This document shows, piece after piece, positions 1 through 11,300 of a DNA stretch of 64,000 bases. A program made the position numbers and the translations under genes. Origin of the DNA: Cordylochernes scorpioides (Eukaryota; Arthropoda; Arachnida; Pseudoscorpiones; Chernetidae); contig CP092876.1 in assembly GCA_030710605.1 (NCBI GenBank), positions 90,272,890-90,336,889 on the forward strand, in the 5' to 3' direction. Numbering within the stretch: position 1 is the first letter of the stretch; the number at the start of each line of letters is the position of its first letter. The notes below the pieces were generated by a model. That model searched no databases. It was given only the letters and a program-made list of their open reading frames with translations, and was not told where the DNA came from.

Positions 1-13
1 GTATTTATGGGGG

Positions 14-57
<44 letters not shown>

Positions 58-376
58 CTTATGTGACAGGGGGCCGTTTCTGAGAAAGGGGGCCTTGCAT
101 GTCACCAAGTGTGAGAGGGGGCTCTGCATTCCACCACATGTGAACAGTGTGGGTGGTCTGGTCCATTTTTAGACCTTGTTGTGGGCATTCTAAATCTATC
201 TCGATTTGACGTTATGATTTCCATCTCTTGCTTAGCTCAACTCTTAAATCTATTACAGATTTTTATTTATTTATCCTGTTTGTACAAATTACATTACATA
301 TGATGATGTAAAGACACATGTCAATAATACGTATAATCATTTACAGATGTGTTTCTATTATATAACATTAAATCTT

Positions 377-511
377 ATTCAAAAGGAAAAACAGGGTAAC
401 GTGGTAAGATTCTTTAATGGTATAAGACCTGAAGAAGGGCAGTTGCTGCCTGAAAGCTCGTCCTGTTCCATTAAAGAATCTTACCACGTTACCCTGTTTT
501 TCCTTTTGAAT
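377..511 (+). ncRNA. Perfect 44-bp hairpin around a hammerhead-like core
   Basis: Arms 377-420 and 468-511 are perfectly complementary over 44 bp. The loop (421-467) holds CTGAAGA (429-435), a stem-loop of complementary GGCAG/CTGCC, then GAAA (452-455) and a GTC (460-462). This is the order of conserved hammerhead ribozyme parts (CUGANGA, stem II, GAAA, cleavage triplet). Stem I and stem III pairing near the core is imperfect, so activity is doubtful. It is inserted in one LTR only, in both arms. Confidence 0.5.
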
Positions 512-3500
512 CTTACACAACGTGGCTATATGATATTAAATCTTATTATAAGTTATATACACAATATGGGATTGTTGGTTTAAATTACCATAGATGGGCC
601 CCGGGAGTGAAAGGGTTTATCCAGGTTTAGGCGGGTAAAGCCTCTCTAACACAGGTAAGTAATTAAAATTTCTTTTAATTAATTTAAACTGTGAGGGTTA
701 AAAAGGGCTATAACAAGATGATTTGTTTGGATATATAAAAGTGAAATAAAAATGACATTTTTGTTTGATTAAAAAAAATGATGATTGATATAAAATGATG
801 ACATAAAAATTCCCATTCTAAGAGAATATTGGCGGGCGTTGGACAGGGTTAGTAGTTGAAGAATATGCAATTGTTAGAAGTGCACATGTAAACCAAATAC
901 TCAGGTCCAGGTGCAAAGCGAGGATATAGACTTGAGCTGTCTTCCTTGGCAATGTTTCACTTGCGATCCTATATAAGGGTTACAGTGCTTTGTCACAATT
1001 TTAGGATTATTGGGTTAAAAGTTGCTGAAGAAAAGTTGTTTATTTATATGATTGGGAAAGGAGTGAAATAGAGCCATGCGATGAGTAGAATTGTAAAGAC
1101 AGTAGGTGATCTGACTTGACATGAAATCAAAGGTTGATTGTGGTCCGCTAGAGCTGAAAAAAAAATTGAAAGTTGAAAAAAGTGAACGCTTTGTGTATGC
1201 GTTGGTGATTTGCTCTGCGGATGAGAAATGAAATAAACTTTTGAAACGTTTTCAGGCCAGAAGTTGGGATTTTTAAATCTGGGGAACTGTGTTTTCAAAG
1301 AGTTTGTTGAATTACGAAATCAAAAAATAAATTGTCAAGCAGTGCTGTCGTTTTTCTACGTTGATGTGACGCAATGACTGAAAAGATAGTGATGAAAAAT
1401 ATAGGGAATTGGTTAAAGAATATGATTGTTGAAAACGATTGTTGTAGATGCCCGATAGTGGCTGATAAACATTGTCAGATAATAAAGGTATTTAAACAAA
1501 TATAAAATATAGTGAATAAAAATATAGAAATATGATTGCGGGTACAAAAAGTGTAAGTGGACAAAATTGAACATGTAATATATAAAAGATATAATAAATA
1601 ATAAAGTGAAAATAATTTTTGAAACAGTTAGATGTTTTGCAATACTAAAATAATATCATGAAAAATAAAAGTAAATTTGATTAAAGTTTTTTTTTTTTGA
1701 AAATCATGTTGGATTAAAATTTGATTATATAATTGAAAGGTAAAAATAAGAATAATTATTCAAGATTTATACAAAAATTCAAATATAATTAAAGGTTATT
1801 AATGATTGGATAAATTTTAAGTAGTGTAAAATTGAACAAAAATTGTCTCTTTTTAAAAAAAGTTACAACTGTTGTGTGTAGATCATATCCCATTGGTAAA
1901 CATTGGTGTTTTTGACTCTCTGAAGCGGGAATATGTGAAATGATCCCTTCGTTTGTCCACAATGCTGGTATGTAGAGAATGATTTCTCTTTCGCGTTATA
2001 AAGTCTATATAAGACTTAACCAAATTGTTTTAATTGGTGATACCAATTAACATGTAAAATGTTTAATGTATGTTGTGTTGTGATTAAGGCGTTGGTGACA
2101 TTTGTGAGATTATCGAGGAAATCTAAATGGTTGGTTTGAAACATTTGTTTAAAATGGCGATCATGAAACTAGCGGTCAAGATCTGCCTTGAGGGGGAAGA
2201 GAGGGCATGTCCAAAGATAGCAGTGACCAAGGGGAGTGACGTCATAAAGGGCGTCCACTTCCTTTTTTTCACGGAAATTCTATTTTTGGGGTGGTCACAC
2301 ATGTGGGATGGTTTTCTAGGTTTGAGATTTACTTGAAACTGACTTTCTCCTTTTGTTGAGTTGGCAATTTTCTGCTATAATTGAAAGATATGATTTTCTC
2401 GGTGTTCGTAGTTGTTAAGACTTAGTAAAAATGTTATACGATGATTTCAGGCTAGAAGTGAGTGAAAGATATGACTTTCGACGTGGACACGCTTTGGGGT
2501 GAGATGTCATAGGCATGAAGGCGTCTTTGGCCTGAAAAGTGAAAAGGTTTTGTGGTGTAGCGCTATGACACGAAGTGAAAAATTGTGAATGAAAAGGTGT
2601 CCCGTGAAGTCGTTGTTCGTACAGAATCTAACCTGTTTCACCATAAATAACAAATTTAATAGTCATGGGTGGTGGTTGTATGAAACACATCGAGAATATT
2701 TGACTGTTAGTGGATGTGGCACGCTTAATGTGAAATTATTTTATTGTGGCGACGAGATATAGAGCTAAGTGGCGCTTGTGTGACTCGAAATTTGGATTTG
2801 TGTGTTAAGTCGCGCACTAAAAATTGTTGCCAATTGGAGATAGTGATGCGAGGGAGTTGTAAGGTTTTTTGAAAGAAATGTGTTTATGACCAATCATGCA
2901 TGTAAAAGGAAAAGACGAGGGAGTGTATTTATCCTTGAATATTAACGATTGTAATCGTTTTGGAAGGCTGTGACTTAAATTAGCTACTGGCGGTGAAGTG
3001 GAGTGAATCTTTATTTTTAACTTGTTTTGGGAAAGATAGTTGTTTTCCCTAGTGGTGTTTTTGAAGATATTTTATCTTCCGATTTTTGCAATTAAAAAAA
3101 ATGCGTTTCACCTATGTTAATTTATATTTAAAATTTGAATATACTTTTTAAATTGTTGATTATGGTAGTTAAAATGACTCTCTCTCTCGCAAAAGGGCAA
3201 TGTCGTGAGAGTTACAAATAATTTGAATTGGGCGCTTACTTAAAATGGTGAACATTACCAAATTTTAAGAATTGATAAAGATATTGGTCTTTTGGTATAA
3301 AGATAACTAATAAGTAAAACAAAATAAGTTGAGAATTATGATGAATGATATTTAAAAAAATAATAATAATAATGATTTTTTTTTCCAAGTCGTAGCTTTG
3401 GATAATGCCATTTTAGGTAAATTTAGGAAAGGCATGTAAGATTAGTAAATTAGTAAAAATGCGTGATGGGCGATTTTTTTTAAAAAGTAAAATTGAGAGT

Positions 3501-3839
3501 AATAACTTGAAATTTATAATCTGATTAAAAATTAAAGTAAATTTTATAAATGAGAGTGTTAAAGTTTTAAAAATTGAATAAAAAATGATATAAAAAAGGT
3601 AAAAATTGATTTTAAAATGCTTAAAGTGAAAATATAAATGCAAAATTTATAGGGAATCAAGTTGTGGACTTGAGGATAAAGTTAAGGTAGGTTTTAAAAA
3701 ACTTACAGTTGTGTGATGAAAGTTCAGTCAGGAGACTTGGTCTTTAGTTGTTTTCCTGATGTCGTGGAAGTCGCGCCATGTAGAGCTTGTAGAAGCTTGT
3801 AACTTCTGTGAAGTTGATAGCGGCTTGTCGTCTTGAGAA

Positions 3840-4085
3840 TTATCTCGACGATGTCAGATTGAAGGTGTGGAATTTGTCACAGGGGGGGGGGGGGGGGGGG
3901 GTTCCATGTCTTGCGGAATTTTCGGCTGTGTCGTTGAGGGTTTGACAGCTTGCTCCTGGCGTTGGCGATCTGTTAGCGGGTCTGCAGAGGTCCCTTGGGA
4001 CGGCGTTTCCTCCTAAAATATCGTCTCTTGTTGGGGGGAGAGATTGCTTGGTCGTTTCGTTGGAATGGTCGGTTTGTTCCTCCAT
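3840..4085 (-). CDS. Short ORF at start of LTR element interior, left copy
   Basis: An 81-codon ORF starting MEEQTDHSNETTKQ, placed just inside the terminal repeat. It runs through a 20-base C run (coding strand) into a proline stretch. The right copy (32637-32864) has the same first 60 residues but a different end because the C run has another length. It could be a decayed gag start; no domain is recognised. Confidence 0.3.
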   Translation of the reverse strand: MEEQTDHSNETTKQSLPPTRDDILGGNAVPRDLCRPANRSPTPGASCQTLNDTAENSARHGTPPPPPPCDKFHTFNLTSSR

Positions 4086-4169
4086 CTTTGCTCGTTCTCG
4101 CTTCTATCTGAACAGGCTTCTTACCTTCTTCGTTGTGTCATCCTTCGTTTTGGTAATCCTGTCGGCTAC

Positions 4170-4966
4170 TGAAATAAGTTGAAGTTCTGGTAAGCCTTGT
4201 GTAGAGAATCCTGTCGATTAACTTTGTGATGATGAAGTGTCGACTCTCGCTATACTGTGTTAACCGAGAGGAACAGTCAGGATGTAGAGTTTTCCAGTAC
4301 CTCTCTGCACCTTGGAAGACCTTTAAAAGTTCTCACAAAATACAGGCAGTCGTGGTCGAGGCAGAGTGGAAAGTTTGGAAATGTCCACACAAAAAACGAA
4401 GACACAATTGCACTAAGAAAGTTCCGTTAACAGATAAAAGTTGAGCTAGGAGCGAAAGATGGAGATAGAAGAGTCCTTACAAGTCTACATGGTGAATGAG
4501 GAGGACCTTGGTGACAACCGACGTGAGCTTGCGTTGAGGGTGAACTAAACTATCAAGTCACTGTAAAGTGATTGTATTCATAGGTTAAGACGGGGGGGGG
4601 CTTATGTGACAGGGGGCCGTTTCTGAGAAAGGGGGCCTTGCATGTCACCAGGTGTGAGAGGGGGCTCTGCATTCCACCACATGTGAACAGTGTGGGTGGT
4701 CTGGTCAATTTTTATACCTTGTTGTGGGCATTCTAAATCTATCTCGAATTTGACGTTATGACTTCCATCTCTTGCTTAGCTCAACTCTTAAATCTATTAC
4801 AGATTTTTATTTATTTATCCTGTTTGTACAAATTACATTACATATGATGATGTAAAGACACATGTCAATAATACGTATAATCATTTACAGATGTGTTTCT
4901 ATTATATAACATTAAATCTTATTATAAGTTATATACACAATATGGGATTGTTGGTTTAAATTACCA
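4170..4966 (-). repeat. Terminal direct repeat (LTR), left arm, inner
   Basis: 797-bp copy beginning TGAAATAAG and ending ATTACCA on the plus strand. It includes a short G run (4592-4600) that is 41 G in the other copy of this arm. It lacks the hairpin insert of its partner. Confidence 0.7.
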
Positions 4967-5079
4967 TATATATATATATTTAATTGGTATGAAATAAGAA
5001 GTTATAAAAAACAAACAAACAAACAAAAAAGAGTAAACCCATTGCAAATTAAACTAGAACATAATGCTCATAACTAATA

Positions 5080-5081
5080 TA
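5080..5081. other. Empty mariner target site (left arm)
   Basis: The TA here corresponds to the duplicated TA around the right-arm mariner. The flanking sequence (CTAATA before, GACTCC after) is the reverse complement of both right-arm flanks joined, so this arm never held, or perfectly lost, the element. Confidence 0.85.
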
Positions 5082-6088
5082 GACTCCTAAGCCTCAGGAC
5101 AACCTGGGGATTCAGCAATCTATTGGTACCCTCCAGGAACTTGGGTTGCCTATATGTGTAGGTGATGCCAAGACATTATTTAATATGATCAGTTGTCAAA
5201 ATAACTGGTGGCCTAAATAAGTTTAAATGGAAATTATAAGGGGCACTAATTGAAAGGAACAATGTCAACTAAAAGAACTCATCTATATGTGAAAATGAGG
5301 CAGGGACAGCTACCAAAGGAGCTTCCTGCTAACCTAGCTCCAATCCTAATATCCAACTGGACCCTGACTGCCGTAGCCAGGGCAACTCCACACCATCCAT
5401 TAGCTCAGAATTATAAAAAAAAAATGACTTTTCGCCATTATCTTTATGAAGAAACAACTTTCTTCATCCTTATTCTCAATGTAAAGTGGGCTTAGTGAAT
5501 GACCATACTTGGATCAATGCGCTTTCGAGTAGAATTGATAAAAATGGATGATCTAGTGTGCTTTTTTTTGTGAATCCTATAATGATGAAATCATCTAAGG
5601 GAATATAGAAACATCAATTTTCTCGAAAAGTATTCAGGTAATAAAGCATCCTCCAGCCATCACACTGTAACAGACTTTATTAATTCTCTGGAACATTCAA
5701 AGCAACCTTCACTTTCTTGGAGTTGCCAAAGAGGCTGATGCCTAGCCTCAGAATAGAAAAGTAAAGGAACATCAATTTTTCCAACTCAAAGCAGCGAATC
5801 TTGTCCCAGTTAGTAAGATTCTATGCATTACATGCTAATTTGTAAATAAATCATATAACATATACGACCATTAAGCATAAAACTTTGTATTGTAAACTTT
5901 GGAAGATTGATTTAATAAAGACTGACATGTAGAGTTAATATAAAGCGAATGGTGCACGCCGAGAAATAAATCGTTGTTGTTGTTTCTGGAGCGCACAAGA
6001 TGTCGCCAGCTACCTGAGTTACCTGTCGGACTTTAGTCTTTTTGGTTTTGTTTACAACGGCGAAGGAAGTTAAAAATATTAAGTAGCA

Positions 6089-6325
6089 TCAAGCAGATTT
6101 ATTTTTAAGAAGATTTTCCAATGATGCTGGATGCGATAGGGAATTCTTAGAAAAGTGGCTATATAAAATCTTTGATAGTGGAAAGCTGAGCAGATGAAGA
6201 AGAGATGATACGGTTTTGTCTTCATCATAGCACTTGGGGGCAAATCGAGTCCTATTTAAAAAAAAATCTGCGAAGTATGCTTTTACAGCCATGGCTAGTT
6301 TTGATTGTTGTTGAAGAGCATCCAT
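6089..6325 (-). CDS. Conserved 78-residue ORF, left copy
   Basis: Starts MDALQQQSKLAMAVKAYF with ATG in the context AACATGG and ends at a proper stop. The mirror copy (29082-29318) has the same length and only two residue differences (L/K near residue 23, K/Q near residue 37). No signal peptide, membrane segment or known domain is seen. It could be a short gene, a first exon, or part of an unrecognised mobile element. Confidence 0.35.
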   Translation of the reverse strand: MDALQQQSKLAMAVKAYFADFFLNRTRFAPKCYDEDKTVSSLLHLLSFPLSKILYSHFSKNSLSHPASLENLLKNKSA

Positions 6326-6550
6326 GTTAGATTCTTGTTAGCATGGGTACCAAAATTCTAGGCGGGTTGGAAATCTGATATTACTGGTTGAGTAATCCTT
6401 AGTAAATATGTCTTTAAATAGATTCTATGCGAGCCGAGTTATTTTATTGGAAGCAACGCTTTTTGAAAAAAAAAAAAAAAGCTTGAATGCTTCAAGAAGG
6501 GAAAGATCTCGCCTTATCCTGAAAGTTCAGGATAAGAACGGCGGCCACAG

Positions 6551-6748
6551 ATAGGTACATCCGCCGCCGCTGTTACCCAGGTAGAAACAGTACACAGGAA
6601 TCCCCAAACAAAGCCAGGTTAGCGAAAGCAGCCTTCGACCAATGCTGCTACAAGTCGCCACTGGTAGTCATCTCACCTACCCGCCTTTGACAATATGAAC
6701 CGAGAGTTCCTTGCCTCCCAGCTGCGCTTCATCCTCCACCTTTTGTAG
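6551..6748 (+). pseudogene. Broken terminal-exon-like ORF B (left)
   Basis: Corresponds to the open 73-codon stretch at 28640-28861 but has two deletions, one near 6560 (loss of the segment before the CCGCCG run) and one near 6673-6685, so the frame is lost. A 3' UTR-like stretch follows, with AATAAA at 6971-6976. It shares words with the 3' UTR of ORF C, suggesting paralogous ends. Confidence 0.35.
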
Positions 6749-6997
6749 AATGGCCCGAGCCGCGACAGCATCCCTTTTCTAGGGCCTTAGTCTTCCTTGT
6801 CACTTCTCAACTCCAGAGAGTTTTATTCTCATCTCCCTCAAATTATTATATTGAAGTAAGATATTAATTTTTTAATGTAAAGAATAGCCGTTTTAATCAT
6901 TTAATTTTGCTACTCTATTTGATTTCACTCTTTACCTACATGTTTTTTTTTTTTTTTGCATTTTGTTCCAAATAAATTGCCATGACATTATGAGGTT

Positions 6998-7330
6998 TGT
7001 GAAAAAATAGTACAAATGTGATATTGTACTATTTTTCACATTGTGTCGCGGTCTCACACAATTCTGGCCTTAATTACCCGTTTCATCATTTTTCAGGATG
7101 CCGGAATGACCAGGTTTTTGTTCGTTGAGGTGCAGCTTGCACCACGCTGATGAGGGCCAACAGCCCGAAACGCGTCCGTGGTTAGCTTTTATTTATTAAT
7201 CAAGAATGAGTATTCGGCCAATTCTGGAATAATTGAAAATCAACGCGAATAGCTGATATTTATTCCGATAGATGGCGCAAGCCATCAGCAACTTTCAGTT
7301 GCACGATAAGGAGATGTCTTTTTCATAAAT
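6998..7330 (+). mobile_element. Ribozyme-bearing dispersed repeat, left copy
   Basis: Starts with a small inverted repeat of AAAAATAGTACAA, then carries the complete hammerhead motif (7141-7182), a TTGATTAATCAAG-like segment, and ends with two stem-forming stretches (GATGGCGCAAGCCATC; CAACTTTCAGTTG) and GATAAGGAGATG. Related pieces occur near 13985-14130, 14946-15160, 18365-18575 and their mirrors. The coding-free structure with a ribozyme fits terminal repeats of Penelope-like elements or a non-autonomous relative (known association; the assignment here is inference). Confidence 0.55.
7141..7182 (+). ncRNA. Hammerhead ribozyme motif (left)
   Basis: All conserved parts are present in order: stem I strand ACCACG (7141-7146), CTGATGA (7147-7153), stem II GGGC-CAACA-GCCC (7154-7166), GAAA (7167-7170), the self-complementary stem III ACGCGT, cleavage triplet GTC (7174-7176), and stem I strand CGTGGT (7177-7182), which pairs perfectly with 7141-7146. 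Stem III has only three possible pairs and no loop, so a single molecule would fold poorly. Two copies could pair, as described for Penelope-associated hammerheads with minimal stem III. Cleavage is predicted after 7176. Confidence 0.85.
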
Positions 7331-7466
7331 ATGAGATTTGTCTTTTCTAATTTCTATGTGAAATTTGGTGGAGATTCTGGGTAGATAAGGGAGAACAAAC
7401 TGAAGATTGCCGAGCAGACCTTGAAGCCATGGGCGCTGTGATTAGGTTTTCCTCGATTGATTCCAG

Positions 7467-7679
7467 GATTCTACCGCCGTGTCAAGACTTCTATCAAAGA
7501 TGACGATGTCCCTATTGACGCTACGACGACAAAAAGACGCAAAGATACTATGGACAACTTTCCACGACTCCGAGGACAGAACCTCGTTGACAGAAGCACG
7601 TCAGATTCCTGTCAGTAGCAACTGGATCTGCAAGCTGAGGGTCACAGCTACCATAGAGAAGGAGTACTATGTAGCATAA
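7467..7679 (+). CDS. Terminal-exon-like ORF C (left), possible last exon
   Basis: After an acceptor-like GATTGATTCCAG the frame is open for 70 codons, ending WICKLRVTATIEKEYYVA before TAA. AATAAA follows at 7787-7792 in an AT-rich tail. The right copy (27708-27920) differs by one residue in this end (T to S). Its 3' part resembles the region after ORF B, so the two may be diverged duplicates of one gene end. Upstream exons are not seen. Confidence 0.35.
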   Translation, partial: DSTAVSRLLSKMTMSLLTLRRQKDAKILWTTFHDSEDRTSLTEARQIPVSSNWICKLRVTATIEKEYYVA

Positions 7680-8381
7680 TATTTATAATTTGATGTACAG
7701 ATTAGAAATTTTGATAATTTTATTTCGCTACTCTATAAACTTTTCTCTTCACCCCTCTGGTTTCTATACATTTTGTTTTGCATCAAATAAATTGGTTATC
7801 ACATTCTGAGGTTCATTTTTTCTAATTTCTATGTGACAATAAATGATAATATTAATTTCCCAAAGATTTAATTGAATCCTGCAATAAATTAGCTGAAAAA
7901 GGACTTGTCCGAAAGCTACTTTAATATTAACTTTTATAAGACAAAGTGACGGATCATAGTACTTCCATCTTTAATTATATAGCTGCCAATATATTATTTT
8001 TGCGTGGAAAGGATATCTTAAAGAAGCTTCACTTTTATTATTAAACATCAATACAAATAAAATTTTGTGATCAATAGCTTTTGTGATAATGCGTATATTC
8101 TTTATGAAAAGAAAAAAATGAAACCTCTTCAACCTGATGGCGCTCTGCCATCTAAAAAGCACATGTGCTCGTGGTCAGGAAATGCCTTCTTTATTTTTAA
8201 TATATATAAATTTTATCGAGGTTTTGACCAAATATTCTCATATCCATTTTAAGGATATAAAAATAATGAAATAGAGTTTTCAACTACTTCTGTAAAAATA
8301 TGTAAAAATTTAACTAATTTGTACGAGTTGTGTAGGTTTGATTAAAGCAAAACTTCACAAGTAGTTAAATATCATGCTCGG

Positions 8382-8387
8382 TTTATT
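8382..8387 (-). terminator. Poly(A) signal, left gene
   Basis: AATAAA on the minus strand 8 bp after the stop codon of exon 5, giving a very short 3' UTR. Confidence 0.6.
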
Positions 8388-8395
8388 AGGAGATC

Positions 8396-11300
8396 TCAAA
8401 CATAAATCTCAAAGTGGAGCATGGCAAGCTTGAAGAAGATAAGTTCAGCATGGGAAGCCTGCTGCGGCTGTATACCACCGCAGACATGGTCCAGCGCCAG
8501 GCTATCCCCACGGCACGTCTGGGCTAGCAGGGCGTCGAAGTAGAAATCAAAGTGGCCGTAGTATCGGTCTTTGGTTTCTTGGTCTTCCGCGTCCAGAGTT
8601 TGGTCGAGGCATTCCCACACTCCCGCCCAGATGCTGCACACGTATAGTTGTGTAGGAGATGCAGAAGATATACATTTGCTGAAGGATGATAATCATGTAC
8701 CGATAGTGGCATCTCATTATGTACATTAGAACGATGGATTATGTTCATCACCCCAATAAAAGACTCTACTAGTGGTGATGAAGAATGAGCTACAACATCA
8801 GTTTTGGAAATGGTTTCGGACTACGGCCCTCGTCAATACAGTGGCGGCTTCGATTTCATACCATCCTACGAGAGAGGGTATGGAATCGGTCGAATTTACC
8901 AAACAGGTGTTTGAGCTGGTGAAGTGATTATTATATATACAACATGAATAATAGACATTGAAACAATGCGTTTTTGTTGATCGCCCCAACACAGAACGTA
9001 CTGCTGGTGATGAAGAATGCGCTACAACACCAGTTTTGGAAAATTCAGACAAAAATCCAATCTTGTAGCCTACTGGGATTGTGGTTTATCATACCGCGGT
9101 ATTTTTGCTCGATTAAGCCGAGAACTCATGACTATTAGAAGAATGTGGGGTGTATGGGTTCAGGATGGGAACGACGTACAGCCGAGAAGACATGTCACCT
9201 GTATGGTCTTAATGAATCGTATAGCCACGTCACAAGACCTGAGCCAAGAAATAGGAGCATTTGGAAAAAGTGTCTGCACGAACTGTTCGACGACGTTTAC
9301 AGCACCATGGACTGTCAGCTCGGCGAACATGGGTTCGGCTACTCTTGACGCTACATCACAGACAGGAACGTCTTCAATGGGACGACCAACGACTAGCCTG
9401 AACGCAGGAATGCCATGAAGTCGTGTTTTCAGTCTAATTCAGGTTCTCGCCAGGAGGGTGCATACACACTTGGCATCATCGTGGAGAAGGCACATTGCCA
9501 GTGTTCATTCGACATCGTCACACTGGCCCATCACCTGAAGTGATGGTATGATATTGAAACATGTCTCGGTCACCTCTCTTGTTCACATTCCCCGTGACAT
9601 TTCTGATGTGATATGGTTTGTATCAGTACCCTTTATTAGAGTCCTTGTAGAAAGCAAAAAGTAAACCCAACACAATTTAGATTTTCACAAATTCTGGAAA
9701 ACAGCAGAAACAATAAGCGCAACACAGATGATGGATCCAACTTGAAGAAAGGTCGATCTTAATCTCCACTTTTTGTAGATAACTGCTATGTTTACTTCTG
9801 TTTACCCATCTGAGATATTCCTGTATTGGGACGAGTTTCCTTAATAAAGGATTTTTGTTGTTTTTTCTAGTGAAGAGTTCTAAGAAGAGTTTTCTCACCA
9901 GCAAACTCGCGGCTTCCACAGCTCAGTGCTTTCCTTCTTCATGAGGTTATACTGATCATTGACCACTGTGAAACATTCGTGGAAGAGGTCCTCGTCAATA
10001 ATGGAAGACTTTTCTCCTTGGGTTGCCTCTGGAAAACACAAATAATTTGTCAATTTTATTCCCATAGCACTCAACTATTCCGATTGCTCTAAGCCAATTT
10101 GCTACAAAATCCCTTCAGTAGCTATACCTGTCGAAGGGCAGTGACGCCCGAATTGTCGTGATAAACTCTTCCCTCAGCGAATTGTCGTTAATTTATTTAT
10201 AAGAAGCCAATTTGTTCTCCTACCAAAGATTCTATATACAAATAACTACAGTAACTGACTGTCGAGTGTTAAGAAACCACTATATCATAAGTTAAAACAA
10301 TTAAATCTGCCTGTGCATGAACACCTTCACCTATTCTCATACCCACTTTAAACAGATCAGGGGAACCCCAATGGGCAGCCCCCTCTCATCCATTTTGTCT
10401 GAAATAACGATGTCTACCATAGACCAGTGGATTTGTAACCGACAACCCTCAAACATCTTCTTCTGGCGTCGATACGTTGACGATATTTTTTGCGTATGCA
10501 AAACCGACAGCGAGAATGCCATTTTCACCGACCTCCACACTTACAATCCCAACATCACATTCACTCTTGAGAGAGAACATGAACTTGTTATTCCTTTCCT
10601 GGACGTCCTAGTCATACGCACCCCAAACACCTACCATACCACAGTCTACTACAAGAAAAACCACCCCCTCAGATACACCCATTATAGGTCGCACTGTCCA
10701 ACCTCCCACAAAATCAATATAGTTAAAGCCCTCACCCGCCGCCTATTAACCCACTGCTCACTCCCCATCTTCAAAACTATTGAAAAGAACCGCATCATCT
10801 CCCATCTTACAATTTCAGGTTTCCCTCTATCCTTCATAGAAAAACACACCTATTCACCTGTTCCTCTCAACCCTCCTGCAACTTACAAATCCACATGTGT
10901 GATCCCATTCTCTCCCCTCTCAGTTAACCTCTCCCGTTTCCTCAAACCCTTTGGCATCCGTACCTTTTTTACTAACACACCTAACCTCCACTCACTCCTT
11001 AGGCATCCCATCACAAAAACCGACTCCTCCACTGATCCTCTAACATCTTCTGGAGCAGTCTACTCGGTCTCGTGCCAACAGTGTCCTGCCACCTATGTGG
11101 GGGAGACCGGTAGAACCATCGCCATCAGAATGACCGAACACACACGCAACATCACCAACCGAGATATCCGTTCCCTTATTTTCCAACACATTGCATCTTC
11201 TGGCCATTCCTTTGACACTGCTAACCCAACCATTCACTACAAAAATATCTCCAACCTACACCAGAGATTGGTTCTAGAATCCATAGTTTCATCCAAGCTA

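Larger units (their letters stand above)
1..4966 (-). mobile_element. LTR-type element without gag-pol, left copy (partial)
   Basis: Two direct repeats flank about 3.6 kb: positions 1-590 (cut by the window edge) and 4170-4966 (797 bp). The complete repeat starts TG and ends CA in either reading direction, as LTRs do. The internal part (591-4169) is AT-rich and has no reverse transcriptase, integrase or protease, so this resembles a large non-autonomous LTR derivative. Orientation is set from the right-arm copy, where a TATA box and a small ORF point the same way. Conflicting clue: just inside 590 the plus strand has a primer-site-like stretch starting TGGGCC and a splice-donor-like CAG/GTAAGT near 654. 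No polypurine tract is recognised in either direction. Confidence 0.6.

Noticed and set aside
5250..5495. 81-codon ORF shared with 29957-30157
   Set aside because: The first 57 residues agree between arms but the frame is lost at a run of A in the right copy; no domain, no exon signals.
9017..9418. 133-codon ORF overlapping ORF D in another frame
   Set aside because: Ser/Thr-rich, low-complexity composition typical of a shadow frame; its start lies in a dispersed repeat.
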